Shown: in pieces, positions 1 through 7,987 of the stretch | How positions within the stretch are numbered: position 1 is the stretch's first letter | Layout of the letters: each line of letters starts with the position of its first letter | Origin: Clostridiales bacterium | GTDB lineage: Bacteria; Bacillota; Clostridia; Saccharofermentanales; DTU023 | Direction of reading: 5' to 3' | NCBI GenBank assembly: GCA_028724525.1 | Contig: JAQYCV010000005.1 | Span: forward strand, 62,001 to 126,000 | DNA: 64,000 nt | The notes under the pieces: generated by a model | The model's database searches: none | What the model saw: the letters and a program-made list of their open reading frames with translations, nothing else | What the model was told of the DNA's origin: nothing | Translations under genes and position numbers: made by a program

Positions 1-44
1 CTTTATGCTTATAGATAAAAGAGAAAAGGAATATAGGAAAAGAT

Positions 45-1232
45 ATGACAAAGAAGACCATTCAGTACATCAGCTCCGAATCTGTCACGGAAGGTCATCC
101 CGATAAGGTTTGTGACCAAATCGCAGACGCAATTTTGGACGAACTCTTGAAGCAGGACCCCCTCTCCCGGGTCGCCTGTGAGGTGGTTGCCTCTACCGGC
201 CTGGTCCTGGTCATGGGGGAAATTACCACCAAGGCCTACTGTGATATCCCTAGCGTGGTTAAAAAGACCCTCCGTGATATTGGCTACTGCGATCGCTTCG
301 CCGGTTTTGACGCGGACTCCTGTGCCATTTTGACCAGTATTAATGAACAGTCTCCTGACATTGCTTTAGGGGTCAATCAATCTCTGGAAGCCAAGGCCGG
401 GGCTAGCGACTTTACCTTGGGCGCTGGTGACCAGGGCATCATGTTTGGCTATGCCTGCCGGGATACCGAAGATTTCATGCCCTTGCCCATCACCCTAGCC
501 CACCGCCTCTGCAAGGGCCTGGCTGATGCTAGAAAATCAGGCCGGGCAAAAAGCTTCCTGCCAGACGGCAAGGCCCAGGTCACCGTCTGCTACGAAGACG
601 GCAAGCCCCAGTATATTGACACCGTGGTAGTCTCTACCCAGCACCGGGCAGAGGCCAGCCTAGAGGAAGTCAAGGAAGAAGTTTTCCAGGAAGTGATTTA
701 CAAGGTCCTGCCCCAGGAACTCCTGCGGCCGGAGACCAAGTATTACATTAACCCCACCGGACGTTTTGTGGTGGGTGGCCCCCAAGGTGACTCCGGCCTC
801 ACAGGCCGTAAGCTGATTGTTGATACCTACGGGGGTTTCTCCCGCCATGGCGGCGGTTCCTTCTCCGGCAAGGATCCGACCAAGGTTGACCGGTCTGCCT
901 CCTACGCTGCCCGCTATGTGGCCAAAAACCTGGTTGCTGCTGGCCTGGCCGACCGGGCAGAAGTCCTTTTGGCCTACGCCATTGGGGTTGCAGAGCCTGT
1001 GGCTATTGATGTGGACTGCTTTGGTACAGGCAAGCTCCCAGAGGGGGAGATTGCCCAAATTGTCCGCGACCATTTTGACCTCCGTCCCCAAGCGATTATC
1101 AGCAATTTTGACTTGCAAAGACCTCTCTACCGAGAATTGGCTGCCTATGGCCACTTTGGTCGCCCAGACTTAGACCTGCCTTGGGAAAGACTGGATAAAG
1201 TTGATCTCCTTAGAAAAGCGGCTGATCTCTAG
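45..1232 (+). CDS. metK: S-adenosylmethionine synthetase
   Basis: Makes S-adenosylmethionine from ATP and methionine in the cytoplasm, with release of phosphate and pyrophosphate. The 395-residue length is normal for bacterial MetK. The N-terminus has the signature [20 protein letters not shown] with the ATP-binding His, the middle has [12 protein letters not shown], and further on come [18 protein letters not shown] and the P-loop-like [16 protein letters not shown]. An AGGAAAA ribosome site precedes the ATG. Only 44 bases of upstream sequence are in the window, so a SAM riboswitch cannot be assessed. Its last 32 bases overlap the proposed start of comF. Confidence 0.98.
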   Translation: MTKKTIQYISSESVTEGHPDKVCDQIADAILDELLKQDPLSRVACEVVASTGLVLVMGEITTKAYCDIPSVVKKTLRDIGYCDRFAGFDADSCAILTSINEQSPDIALGVNQSLEAKAGASDFTLGAGDQGIMFGYACRDTEDFMPLPITLAHRLCKGLADARKSGRAKSFLPDGKAQVTVCYEDGKPQYIDTVVVSTQHRAEASLEEVKEEVFQEVIYKVLPQELLRPETKYYINPTGRFVVGGPQGDSGLTGRKLIVDTYGGFSRHGGGSFSGKDPTKVDRSASYAARYVAKNLVAAGLADRAEVLLAYAIGVAEPVAIDVDCFGTGKLPEGEIAQIVRDHFDLRPQAIISNFDLQRPLYRELAAYGHFGRPDLDLPWERLDKVDLLRKAADL

Positions 1233-1980
1233 GGCCCTGGGCCAGCTTTTGGACTGCCAGGTCTGCCTCTTGTGCGGCCAGACCCTCTGGCAGGAACAAG
1301 GCCGCCTGCCTGCTTGGCTATGTAAAAACACGGGCCAGCCGGCCTGGGACCTGAGCCAGCTCACTTCTTGGCTTTGCCCCAGCTGCCTGGCCCGTCTCCC
1401 TCTTCACACCGAGGGCTGGCAGCGTCTTCCTGGGTCAGGGATTCCCCTGGCCTTTGTTTTTACCTATGAAGACCCTATCCGCCAGGCCTTTCTCAATCTC
1501 AAGTTTTCCGGCCAGCGCCTGGCTGCAGACCTCTTAGCCCGGGCCGCAGCCTTTCGTTTAAAGCAACTCGGCTACTGGCCCCAGGGCTTGATCCCCCTGC
1601 CCCTCGGTTCCCGCCGGCTCAAGGAGAGAGGCTACAACCAGGCTACTTTAATTTGCCGGTCCCTGGCCCCCCTCATAGGGGCTGAAGTCTTAGACTCCTG
1701 CCTCATTCGGGTCCGGGAGACCCCGCCTCAGACCCGGATGCCCAGTGCTGCCGCAAGATGCGCCAATGTCCGGGGGGCCTTTGCCCTCCATCCGGCCTTT
1801 GACGTCCGGTCTTGGTGGACCCGGCCCCTCTTGCTCATAGATGATATTTTTACGTCTGGGGCTAGCCTGGGCGAAGGGGCCAGACTGGTCTGGCAGGCCC
1901 AGTTGCCAGTCCGAGCCTTGGCCCTGGGTCAGGAGTTATTTTCGCCAAGCCTCACACAAAAGTCTGTAAATACGCTATGA
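1201..1980 (+). CDS. comF: ComF-family amidophosphoribosyltransferase-like protein
   Basis: ComF proteins are needed for DNA uptake during natural transformation; they combine a zinc-ribbon N-terminus with a phosphoribosyltransferase fold. Here CLLCG and CPSC pairs lie near residues 22 and 60, and the PRPP-binding loop [13 protein letters not shown] lies near residue 215. At 259 residues it has full family length. The start is a TTG inside the end of metK and no in-frame ATG occurs near the N-terminus, so the exact start is uncertain. It is translationally linked to metK. The stop codon overlaps the -10 box of the 6S RNA gene that follows. Confidence 0.88.
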   Translation: MISLEKRLISRALGQLLDCQVCLLCGQTLWQEQGRLPAWLCKNTGQPAWDLSQLTSWLCPSCLARLPLHTEGWQRLPGSGIPLAFVFTYEDPIRQAFLNLKFSGQRLAADLLARAAAFRLKQLGYWPQGLIPLPLGSRRLKERGYNQATLICRSLAPLIGAEVLDSCLIRVRETPPQTRMPSAAARCANVRGAFALHPAFDVRSWWTRPLLLIDDIFTSGASLGEGARLVWQAQLPVRALALGQELFSPSLTQKSVNTL

Positions 1981-1981
1981 T
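1976..1981 (+). promoter_or_regulatory. -10 box of the probable 6S RNA gene
   Basis: TATGAT sits over the comF stop codon, about 8 bases before the first base of the long closing stem at 1989. The matching -35 is poor; the closest candidate is CTCACA at 1951-1956, with a long spacer. Placement fits transcription starting near 1987. Confidence 0.5.
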
Positions 1982-1985
1982 AAGA

Positions 1986-2157
1986 CTACCCGGAAGGTAT
2001 GAGCCGCTTCATTTTTGAACCTTCACGACAAAAAAGGGAGTCTGAGTCGATGTGGAATGTGGCCAAGCCCTTAGGGGAAGGCCTAAGACCACCGCAGGAC
2101 ACCCACCTTGCTTTTATGGCGAGGTGTCAAAAAGGAGTGGCCGCCTTTTCGGGCTTT
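1986..2157 (+). ncRNA. ssrS: 6S RNA (RNA polymerase regulator), by predicted fold
   Basis: 6S RNA mimics an open promoter and sequesters housekeeping RNA polymerase in slow growth. The region folds by hand into the 6S layout. A closing stem pairs CCCGGAAGG (1989-1997) with CCTTTTCGGG (2144-2153), and GCCGCTTC plus TTTTTG pair with CAAAAA plus GGAGTGGC. A large internal bubble follows, with a small hairpin on its 3' side (CCTTG to CGAGG, about 2106-2124). An upper stem-loop uses GTCTG with CAGGAC, GTGG with CCAC and GGCC with GGCC. Short stretches resemble E. coli 6S, such as CTGAGTCGAT and ACACCCACCTTG. A T-rich tract follows the stem. It lies between comF and cysS. No covariance search could be run. 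Confidence 0.72.
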
Positions 2158-2180
2158 TCTCAATAAAGGAGGCCCCTGCT

Positions 2181-3581
2181 TTGTACGTCTATAATGATCT
2201 CAGTCGCCATAAAGAAGAGCTAACCCCTCAAGCCCCCGGCCACTTCAAGGTTTATGTTTGTGGCCCCACGGTTTACGACTACTTCCATTTGGGCAACGCC
2301 CGTCCTTTTATTGTTTACGATACCCTTCGCCGCTATTTACTCTATCGGGGCTATACGGTTGACTATGTTCAGAATTTTACGGACATAGATGACAAGGTTA
2401 TCAAACGGGCCCAGGAGGAGGGGATTAGCTATAAAGAGCTGGCCGACCGCATGATCGAGGAATACTTCGTTGATGCAGATGGGCTCAATATCCTCCGTGC
2501 CAGCCACCACCCCCGGGCGACTGAATGCATGCCGGAAATTCTGGATATGGTGCAAACTCTCTATGACAAGGGCTATGCCTATGTTCTAGATGACGGTGTT
2601 TATTTTGATACAGGCAAATTCCCCGATTATGGCAAGCTGTCCCACCGAGACCTGGATGAAATGGAAACCCAGGCGAGGGTCCAGTCTAATGATGCCAAAC
2701 GCCATCCTTCTGATTTTGTTATTTGGAAGTTCAAAAAGGAGGGGGAACCGGCCTGGCCCTCAGCTTGGGGAGAGGGGAGACCGGGTTGGCATATTGAATG
2801 CTCAGCCATGAATAAGAAATACCTGGGCGATACCATAGATATCCATGGAGGCGGGCAAGACCTCATCTTCCCCCACCATGAGAATGAGATCGCCCAGTCT
2901 GAAGCGGCTAATGGTAAGCCTTTTGTCCGCTATTGGATCCACAATGGCTTTGTTAATGTGGACAATGTCAAGATGGCCAAGTCTCTGGGCAACTTCTTTA
3001 GAGTCCGGGACCTGGTCCAGCACTACCCCTATGAGATTCTTCGCTTCTTCATGCTGCAAGCCCACTACCGCATGCCCATTAACTTTACCAAAAACCTCCT
3101 GGATGCTGCGCAAAATGGCTGGCAACGCCTGAAGAATTTCGCCTCTAATCTGGCCTTCCTCTTGGAGGCAGAAGAGGCAGAAGATGGCTTGACGGCCCAG
3201 GACCTGGAAGGGGTCTGCCAGCAAGCCCGCGAGAATTTTGTCGCCGGTATGGAGGATGACCTCAATACGGCAGATGCCTTTGCGGCTATTTTTGGCCTGG
3301 TCCGGGAAGTTAACAGCCTCTTGGCGGAACATAAGCTCACGAAGCCGGCCCTCCGCCTCGTCCAAGAGACTTTAGTGGAACTCTTGGATGTCCTAGGTTT
3401 GGATCCTTATGCGGGTGCTGAGGAAACAGTGCCTGCAGACATTTTAGCGATGGCAGAAGAGCGACAAGCAGCCAAGCTGGCTAAGGACTATGCCAAGGCT
3501 GACCGCCTGCGCGATGCCATACAGGCCCAGGGCTGGAAGCTGGAAGATACCGCTGAAGGCCCCAAACTCAGCAAAGTCTAG
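2181..3581 (+). CDS. cysS: Cysteinyl-tRNA synthetase
   Basis: Charges tRNA-Cys with cysteine. The class I signatures are both visible: HLGNARP (HIGH-type) after VYVCGPTVYDY, and KMAKSLGN (KMSKS-type). The zinc ligands fall in VCGPTV, WHIECSAMN and HHENEIAQSEA. I chose the TTG at 2181 because AAAGGAGG at 2165-2172 sits 8 bases before it and the homologous protein begins there (LYVYNDLSRHKEEL). That gives 466 residues, the usual length. The open frame continues 43 codons upstream, but those codons are the 6S RNA sequence and are unlikely to be translated. The next gene, mrnC, follows after 39 bases. Confidence 0.96.
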   Translation: MYVYNDLSRHKEELTPQAPGHFKVYVCGPTVYDYFHLGNARPFIVYDTLRRYLLYRGYTVDYVQNFTDIDDKVIKRAQEEGISYKELADRMIEEYFVDADGLNILRASHHPRATECMPEILDMVQTLYDKGYAYVLDDGVYFDTGKFPDYGKLSHRDLDEMETQARVQSNDAKRHPSDFVIWKFKKEGEPAWPSAWGEGRPGWHIECSAMNKKYLGDTIDIHGGGQDLIFPHHENEIAQSEAANGKPFVRYWIHNGFVNVDNVKMAKSLGNFFRVRDLVQHYPYEILRFFMLQAHYRMPINFTKNLLDAAQNGWQRLKNFASNLAFLLEAEEAEDGLTAQDLEGVCQQARENFVAGMEDDLNTADAFAAIFGLVREVNSLLAEHKLTKPALRLVQETLVELLDVLGLDPYAGAEETVPADILAMAEERQAAKLAKDYAKADRLRDAIQAQGWKLEDTAEGPKLSKV

Positions 3582-3620
3582 GCCTGGCATAGCCAGCCTG
3601 GATGAGGAAATCAGGACTAG

Positions 3621-4082
3621 ATGCCAGAACACCTATTATGTGACCCAGACAAGCAAGAGATCCCCGTCTCTAGCCTGGCTTATTTGGGAGATGCGGTTTA
3701 TGAACTAGCGGTAAGGGACCGGATCCTCGCGACTTGCGCGGGCCAGGCCCACATGCTCTTCCGCCTCTCCCTCCGCTATGTTGAGGCAAGTGCCCAGGCG
3801 GCCGCCCTGGATTTTATTTATCCCCAGCTGACGGAAGAGGAACAGGCCCTCTGCCGGCGGGCCCGCAACCATGTGCCCAAGTCCCGCCCCCGCAAGCAGG
3901 ACCCCTTGGCCTACCGCAAGGCCACAGCCTTGGAAGCCCTGTGTGCCTGGTTGTATCTCCAGGCTGCAGAAGACCGCTTAGGGGAAATCTTAGAGGCCTG
4001 CTTTCACTATCTTGAAGAAGACAAGCCAGGGACTCAGGGGGAAAGCCTAGCTTCTGACAGCCTGGATAAGCCATCTCGGTAA
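3621..4082 (+). CDS. mrnC: Mini-ribonuclease III
   Basis: Mini-III is an RNase III catalytic domain without the dsRNA-binding domain; it matures 23S rRNA ends in Firmicutes. The 153-residue protein has the catalytic helix LAYLGDAVYELAVRD near residue 19. Mid-protein comes RRARNHVPKSRPRK, and YRKATALEALCAWLYL carries the second acidic site. Gene order cysS-mrnC-rlmB matches Bacillus. The tail after residue 135 is poorly conserved and rich in Ser, Asp and Gly. Confidence 0.93.
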   Translation: MPEHLLCDPDKQEIPVSSLAYLGDAVYELAVRDRILATCAGQAHMLFRLSLRYVEASAQAAALDFIYPQLTEEEQALCRRARNHVPKSRPRKQDPLAYRKATALEALCAWLYLQAAEDRLGEILEACFHYLEEDKPGTQGESLASDSLDKPSR

Positions 4083-4107
4083 GAGGTTGGGCCCGGAGGA
4101 AATTGAG

Positions 4108-4884
4108 ATGCCAACAGAAGAAAACTATTTATGTGGCCGGAATCCTGTCATGGAGGCCCTCAAGGCCGGACGGGAGATTAACAAGGCCTGGATTTTAGAG
4201 CGCCAGCCAGGCCGGGGCCGCGACCAGCGCCTCCAGCAGATAGAAGACCTCTTGAAGGAGGCCGGGGTGATTATCAATTACAGTCCTCGGGCGGCTCTCG
4301 ACAAGCTGTCACCTGACCTGGCCCACCAGGGGGTGGTTGTCCAGCTCGCGGCCCAAGATTATGCCGATGCCCGTGCCCTGGTCAGCCAATGGGCGGAAGA
4401 GGGCAAGTCTCCCTTTATTCTCATCTTGGATGAAATCCAGGATGGCCACAATTTAGGAGCCTGTCTTCGGGTGGCCGATGGAGCCGGGATTGACCTGGTG
4501 GTGATTCCCGAACGCCGGTCCGCCTCTCTGGACCAGTTCGTGGCCAAGTCCTCCGCCGGAGCCCTGGAATATGTCCCTGTAGCCCGCGAGGTCAATCTCA
4601 CCCGCTTTATTTTGGACTTGAAAGACCAGGGCTATTGGATTTACGGTGCGGCAGGCGAAGGGGCTCAGGATTATAGCCAGGTCGATTATCGGGGCAAAAC
4701 GGTTTTGCTTGTGGGCAATGAAGGTAAGGGGATTTCCGCCAAGCTCCGCGACCATTGTGACTTTTTAATCAAGATCCCCATGTGGGGTCAGGTAAACTCC
4801 CTCAATGCTTCTGTGGCCTGCGGTATTATTGCTTTTGAGGCAGCCCGCCAGCGCCAGGCAGGGTCTTCAGCCTGCCATGTCTAA
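4108..4884 (+). CDS. rlmB: 23S rRNA 2'-O-methyltransferase of the SpoU/TrmH family (RlmB-like)
   Basis: Methylates a ribose of 23S rRNA, using SAM bound in a trefoil knot. The N-terminal substrate-binding domain starts YLCGRNPVMEALKAGREI. The knotted catalytic domain has LDEIQDGHNLGACLRVADGAGID (motif 1, Asn and Arg), VLLVGNEGKGIS (motif 2) and IPMWGQVNSLNASVACGI (motif 3). ATG 4108 is preferred over an in-frame TTG at 4087, because GGAGGA lies 7 bases before the ATG. The product has 258 residues. The stop overlaps the sigma-factor start by 8 bases, so the two are translationally coupled. Confidence 0.95.
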   Translation: MPTEENYLCGRNPVMEALKAGREINKAWILERQPGRGRDQRLQQIEDLLKEAGVIINYSPRAALDKLSPDLAHQGVVVQLAAQDYADARALVSQWAEEGKSPFILILDEIQDGHNLGACLRVADGAGIDLVVIPERRSASLDQFVAKSSAGALEYVPVAREVNLTRFILDLKDQGYWIYGAAGEGAQDYSQVDYRGKTVLLVGNEGKGISAKLRDHCDFLIKIPMWGQVNSLNASVACGIIAFEAARQRQAGSSACHV

Positions 4885-5500
4885 AACTGCAGATGCTCTT
4901 GATCTCCAAAAGCGGGACCAAGACCTCTTGACCCGGGCCAGGGCAGGGGACGGGGCAGCGGTGGAAGCCTTGCTCGAGGCCTATAAGCCTCTGGTTTTAA
5001 GCCGGGCCTCGCGCTACTTTTTAGCCCATGGAGACCGGGATGACCTCATCCAAGAGGGCATGATTGCCTTGTTTCAAGCTGTCTCTGCCTGCCCAGCTGA
5101 GCGTTTTACAAGCTTTGCCTCCTATGCCTTCCAGGCTGTAGACAACAGGCTCGTCGACCTCCTTCGCCAGGAGCAGAGCCAGAAAAGGCAGGCCTTGGCT
5201 GAGGCCCTTTCCTTGGATGCGCCGAGTCAAGATCAGGCGGACCGCCAGGACCTGCCCTTGGGTGTTACAATAAGGCTAGATCAAGCGGGTCCAGATGATC
5301 AGGTCCTCTACCAAGAGAGCCTGAAAGCTCTAGCCCAGGCCCTGGAAGAAGACCTCAGCCCCCAGGAGGGCCAAGTCTTACAGGCCTATCTGCAAGGGCA
5401 AAGTTATGAGGCCATCGGCCAAGCCCTAGGCCTGACCAGCAAGAGTGTGGATGCCAGCTTACAGAGGGCCCGACGGAAGTTGAAGAAGCGTTTTAGCTAA
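4877..5500 (+). CDS. sigH: RNA polymerase sigma factor, SigH-like
   Basis: A 207-residue sigma-70-family factor. Region 2 (about residues 33-98) reads KPLVLSRASRYFLAHGDRDDLIQEGMIALFQAV in two halves, close to Bacillus SigH. Region 4 (about 160-206) holds LSPQEGQVLQAYLQGQSYEAIG and the helix-turn-helix SKSVDASLQRARRKLKKRF. Region 3 is absent, as in SigH. Position after rlmB matches the Bacillus sigH locus, although the usual NYN-domain gene between them is missing. The open frame begins earlier, but ATG 4877 gives the homologous N-terminus and overlaps the rlmB stop. In Bacillus SigH drives competence and early sporulation; the role here is inferred. Confidence 0.82.
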   Translation: MSKTADALDLQKRDQDLLTRARAGDGAAVEALLEAYKPLVLSRASRYFLAHGDRDDLIQEGMIALFQAVSACPAERFTSFASYAFQAVDNRLVDLLRQEQSQKRQALAEALSLDAPSQDQADRQDLPLGVTIRLDQAGPDDQVLYQESLKALAQALEEDLSPQEGQVLQAYLQGQSYEAIGQALGLTSKSVDASLQRARRKLKKRFS

Positions 5501-5523
5501 GTGCGTGAGGAGGACTGCCTGCC

Positions 5524-6900
5524 ATGTCGAGATCTTTCTGCCAGTCATTAAAGCTCACCTGCCTCGGCCTTCTCATACTTGCTTTACTGATTAACACGGC
5601 ATGCCTTAGTGTTGACATGACAAGCCTGCCAGAGCTTGAAATCTTCGGAAAAGTAGACAATCCCGATAGCCTAGTCCCCCTGAATCAGCAGGCTTCGGGC
5701 CATCTGAGCCCCCTTAACCTGGCCCAGGCCTTGGCCTTTGCCATTAATGGAGACTATAAAGTTGAAGATATTTACCAGTCCTTGCCGGCTGCTAGCCGGG
5801 TAGGGGTAAGCTTGGAGGCCTTCCGCGCCTATATCAAGGCCTTGACGCCTGCAGAGGATGAAAAGATCAGTTCGTTTGTAGATTTGGGCTCTGATGTCAA
5901 ACGCCACTACCAGGATAAGGTCTTAAGCTATGAACCTGGGCTTACAGATCTCGCTTTGACCTCTCAATATTACCGTTTCTATACTGCTCAGAATAACAGT
6001 CCCAGGGGACGGGCCAATACCGCCGATGACGGCTTTGTCCTGGCTATCCAAGTGTCCAGCAAGGGCTGGGGCTACCTTTCGCCTGCCTGGATGGCCGCTG
6101 TGGTCAAGGTCCAGGACTTTGCCAGCTTCTATTTTTCTGCCTTGGAAGATGAGGCGATGACAGCAGACAATCCCGGACCTCTAGCCTTCCTCTTGGAGCA
6201 AGAAACCCCTGCTTTTGAGGGCCCTGGCCTCGATGCCTACTATCTTACTAAGGCCCAGGCGATTAGTGATTTCTATATGGAGTCGGTGACCACCCTGCCT
6301 AAAGCCGCCCGGGCCTCCTGCCTCCTGCCCGGCTATGCCAGCTATATGCAGGAATACCGCTATGGTAGCCGGCTTTCTAGTATCCGGGAGGTGGAATTCC
6401 AACAAGACCAAGACCATATCCGGGTTGTGGAGCCTATTCGGGAGACTTTAGACAGCGATCAAGCCAGGCTTCTCGTTTATGATTTAGATCTTTTATCTAA
6501 GACCGCTGGTGTTAGCCGTAACCTGCTTAATTCCCAAGACCTCCACCCCCTCCTGGGGCCCCTGGTTCAATTAGAAGAACTGCCCAAGGACGGAGATACG
6601 GAAGACCAAGTCTACCGGGCTTCCTACTATGGGCTGACTTTTGTTTTTAAGGGCCAGGCTGATCTTGCCAGCAAGACCTGGCAGGGCAGCCTGGAAAGCC
6701 TGGAAATAACCAGCCAGATTTATAGCCTGGGCGGGGAAGTACATGTGGGTATGGCCCTGGCAGACTTCTACCAGCTCCATCCCTTTTTCTCAGATAATAA
6801 CCAGGTCTTCCGGATGAATGCTATTTTCCCTGAACTGCGGCTAGATTACGAAAGCAAGGACGGCGTGATCAGCAAGTTGATTTTAAGCCGGGCCGGCTAA
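5524..6900 (+). CDS. Predicted lipoprotein of unknown function
   Basis: I do not recognise a family. The 458-residue protein begins with a basic start, a hydrophobic stretch and a probable lipobox ending INTAC (Cys about residue 27), so it is likely lipid-anchored outside the membrane. The lipobox is imperfect: Asn rather than Leu at -3. The remainder is soluble, acidic and without obvious repeats. An AGGAGG-type ribosome site (GTGAGGAGGAC) precedes the ATG, 24 bases after the sigma factor. The end overlaps the end of the convergent maf gene by 4 bases. A role linked to the upstream sigma factor is possible but unsupported. Confidence 0.75.
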   Translation: MSRSFCQSLKLTCLGLLILALLINTACLSVDMTSLPELEIFGKVDNPDSLVPLNQQASGHLSPLNLAQALAFAINGDYKVEDIYQSLPAASRVGVSLEAFRAYIKALTPAEDEKISSFVDLGSDVKRHYQDKVLSYEPGLTDLALTSQYYRFYTAQNNSPRGRANTADDGFVLAIQVSSKGWGYLSPAWMAAVVKVQDFASFYFSALEDEAMTADNPGPLAFLLEQETPAFEGPGLDAYYLTKAQAISDFYMESVTTLPKAARASCLLPGYASYMQEYRYGSRLSSIREVEFQQDQDHIRVVEPIRETLDSDQARLLVYDLDLLSKTAGVSRNLLNSQDLHPLLGPLVQLEELPKDGDTEDQVYRASYYGLTFVFKGQADLASKTWQGSLESLEITSQIYSLGGEVHVGMALADFYQLHPFFSDNNQVFRMNAIFPELRLDYESKDGVISKLILSRAG

Positions 6901-7505
6901 GCTTGGTCAAAGGTCAGCCCCCAGGAGAAGAGAAGCTTTCTTGTCTTAGCGAGGGGCAGGCCCATCACCGTGTAAAAATCTCCCTTAATGCCGGCGACTA
7001 ACGTCGCTCCCCTATCTTGAATCCCATAGGCTCCTGCCTTGTCCTGGGCTTGGTCACTGGCTACATAGGCCTCGATGGCTGCTTCCTGGTAGCTGTCCAG
7101 GGCGTTAAAGGTCACTTGGGTGCAGTCGTGAAAGACCAGATCGTGACCGGGTCCCTGCAAGGCTACCCCGGTATAGACCTCATGGCTATGGCCTGACAGG
7201 CTACAGAGCATGGCCTTGGCTTCTTCATGGCTGTGGGGTTTACCCAGAATCTTGCCTTCCCATACCACAATCGTATCTGCTCCTAAAACCAGGTCGCCTG
7301 GGTGACGGCTAGCTACTTCCTGCGCCTTGGCCCTGGCTAGGGCCTCTACCAAGCTAGCAGGGTCCCTGGCTTGCCTACTCTGGTCTATTTCCCACTGGCT
7401 CTGGATGGCGGCCTCATCCACATGAGCGGTCTCCACGCGAAAGGTCAAGCCCATTTGCTCTAATATCTGACGGCGGCGGGGGGATTGGCTGGCTAAAATA
7501 AACAT
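6897..7505 (-). CDS. maf: Maf-like nucleoside triphosphate pyrophosphatase
   Basis: Maf proteins hydrolyse non-canonical or modified nucleotides and are linked to septum formation control. The 202-residue protein starts with the family signature FILASQSPRRRQILEQMG and continues with LVLGADTIVVWEGKILGKPHS, which carries the catalytic Asp. Later come VYTGVAL and the AYGIQDRGATLVAGIKGDFYTVMGLP region in two pieces. It is transcribed toward the lipoprotein gene and overlaps its stop. A TATAAT-like box lies upstream on the reverse strand (7555-7560) without a clear -35. Confidence 0.95.
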   Translation of the reverse strand: MFILASQSPRRRQILEQMGLTFRVETAHVDEAAIQSQWEIDQSRQARDPASLVEALARAKAQEVASRHPGDLVLGADTIVVWEGKILGKPHSHEEAKAMLCSLSGHSHEVYTGVALQGPGHDLVFHDCTQVTFNALDSYQEAAIEAYVASDQAQDKAGAYGIQDRGATLVAGIKGDFYTVMGLPLAKTRKLLFSWGLTFDQA

Positions 7506-7987
7506 GGCTGACCCTTTCTAACTCTTCTCTAAGGATGTCGACAAAGCTTAATTAATTATAAGCGACAAATTTTGAATGACTAGGGAGTTTGTGCGCCTGC
7601 TTCATCTTCGCTCCCAAGCCTGTTTTTAGCCGCTTAGATGCGGTCTAACCAGGCGAATCAAGAAGAACTTTACAGATTTTTAAGTTGTCTATAGTCCGAT
7701 ATTTGCAATATTTAGACAATTGACGGGTAAAACCGGATGATACGTCTAATAATTTGTGCAACAAACAGACGTAATCTACTTGTAATATGCAGATTTTTAG
7801 CTTATGGTCAGAAATAGTAAGTTGCTATCAAGAGCCTGAATTTGTGTAATAAGCTCTGTGGCAAAACAAATGGCATGGAATTTGCATTTATTTAAGGTGA
7901 TTCGCATGGTCTCGGGGCCAGTGAACACATGCAAAAGATGCTAACGGGCCCAGTCCGGGCACGTATTTAAAAAGAGGGGTAAGATTT
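7506..7987. other. Divergent intergenic region upstream of maf and the giant surface protein
   Basis: 482 bases without a credible gene. It holds an inverted repeat, TTGTCTA at 7684-7690 and TAGACAA at 7712-7718, around an AT-rich core (GATATTTGCAATATT). TTGACG at 7719 could be a -35 but no convincing -10 follows at normal spacing. A good GAGGGG ribosome site lies just before the surface-protein ATG at 7988. The leader would be long (over 200 bases) if transcription starts near the inverted repeat. Confidence 0.5.

Noticed and set aside
1981..2180. T-box riboswitch upstream of cysS
   Set aside because: The conserved T-box bulge sequence is absent, and the region pairs end to end in a 6S-like fold instead.
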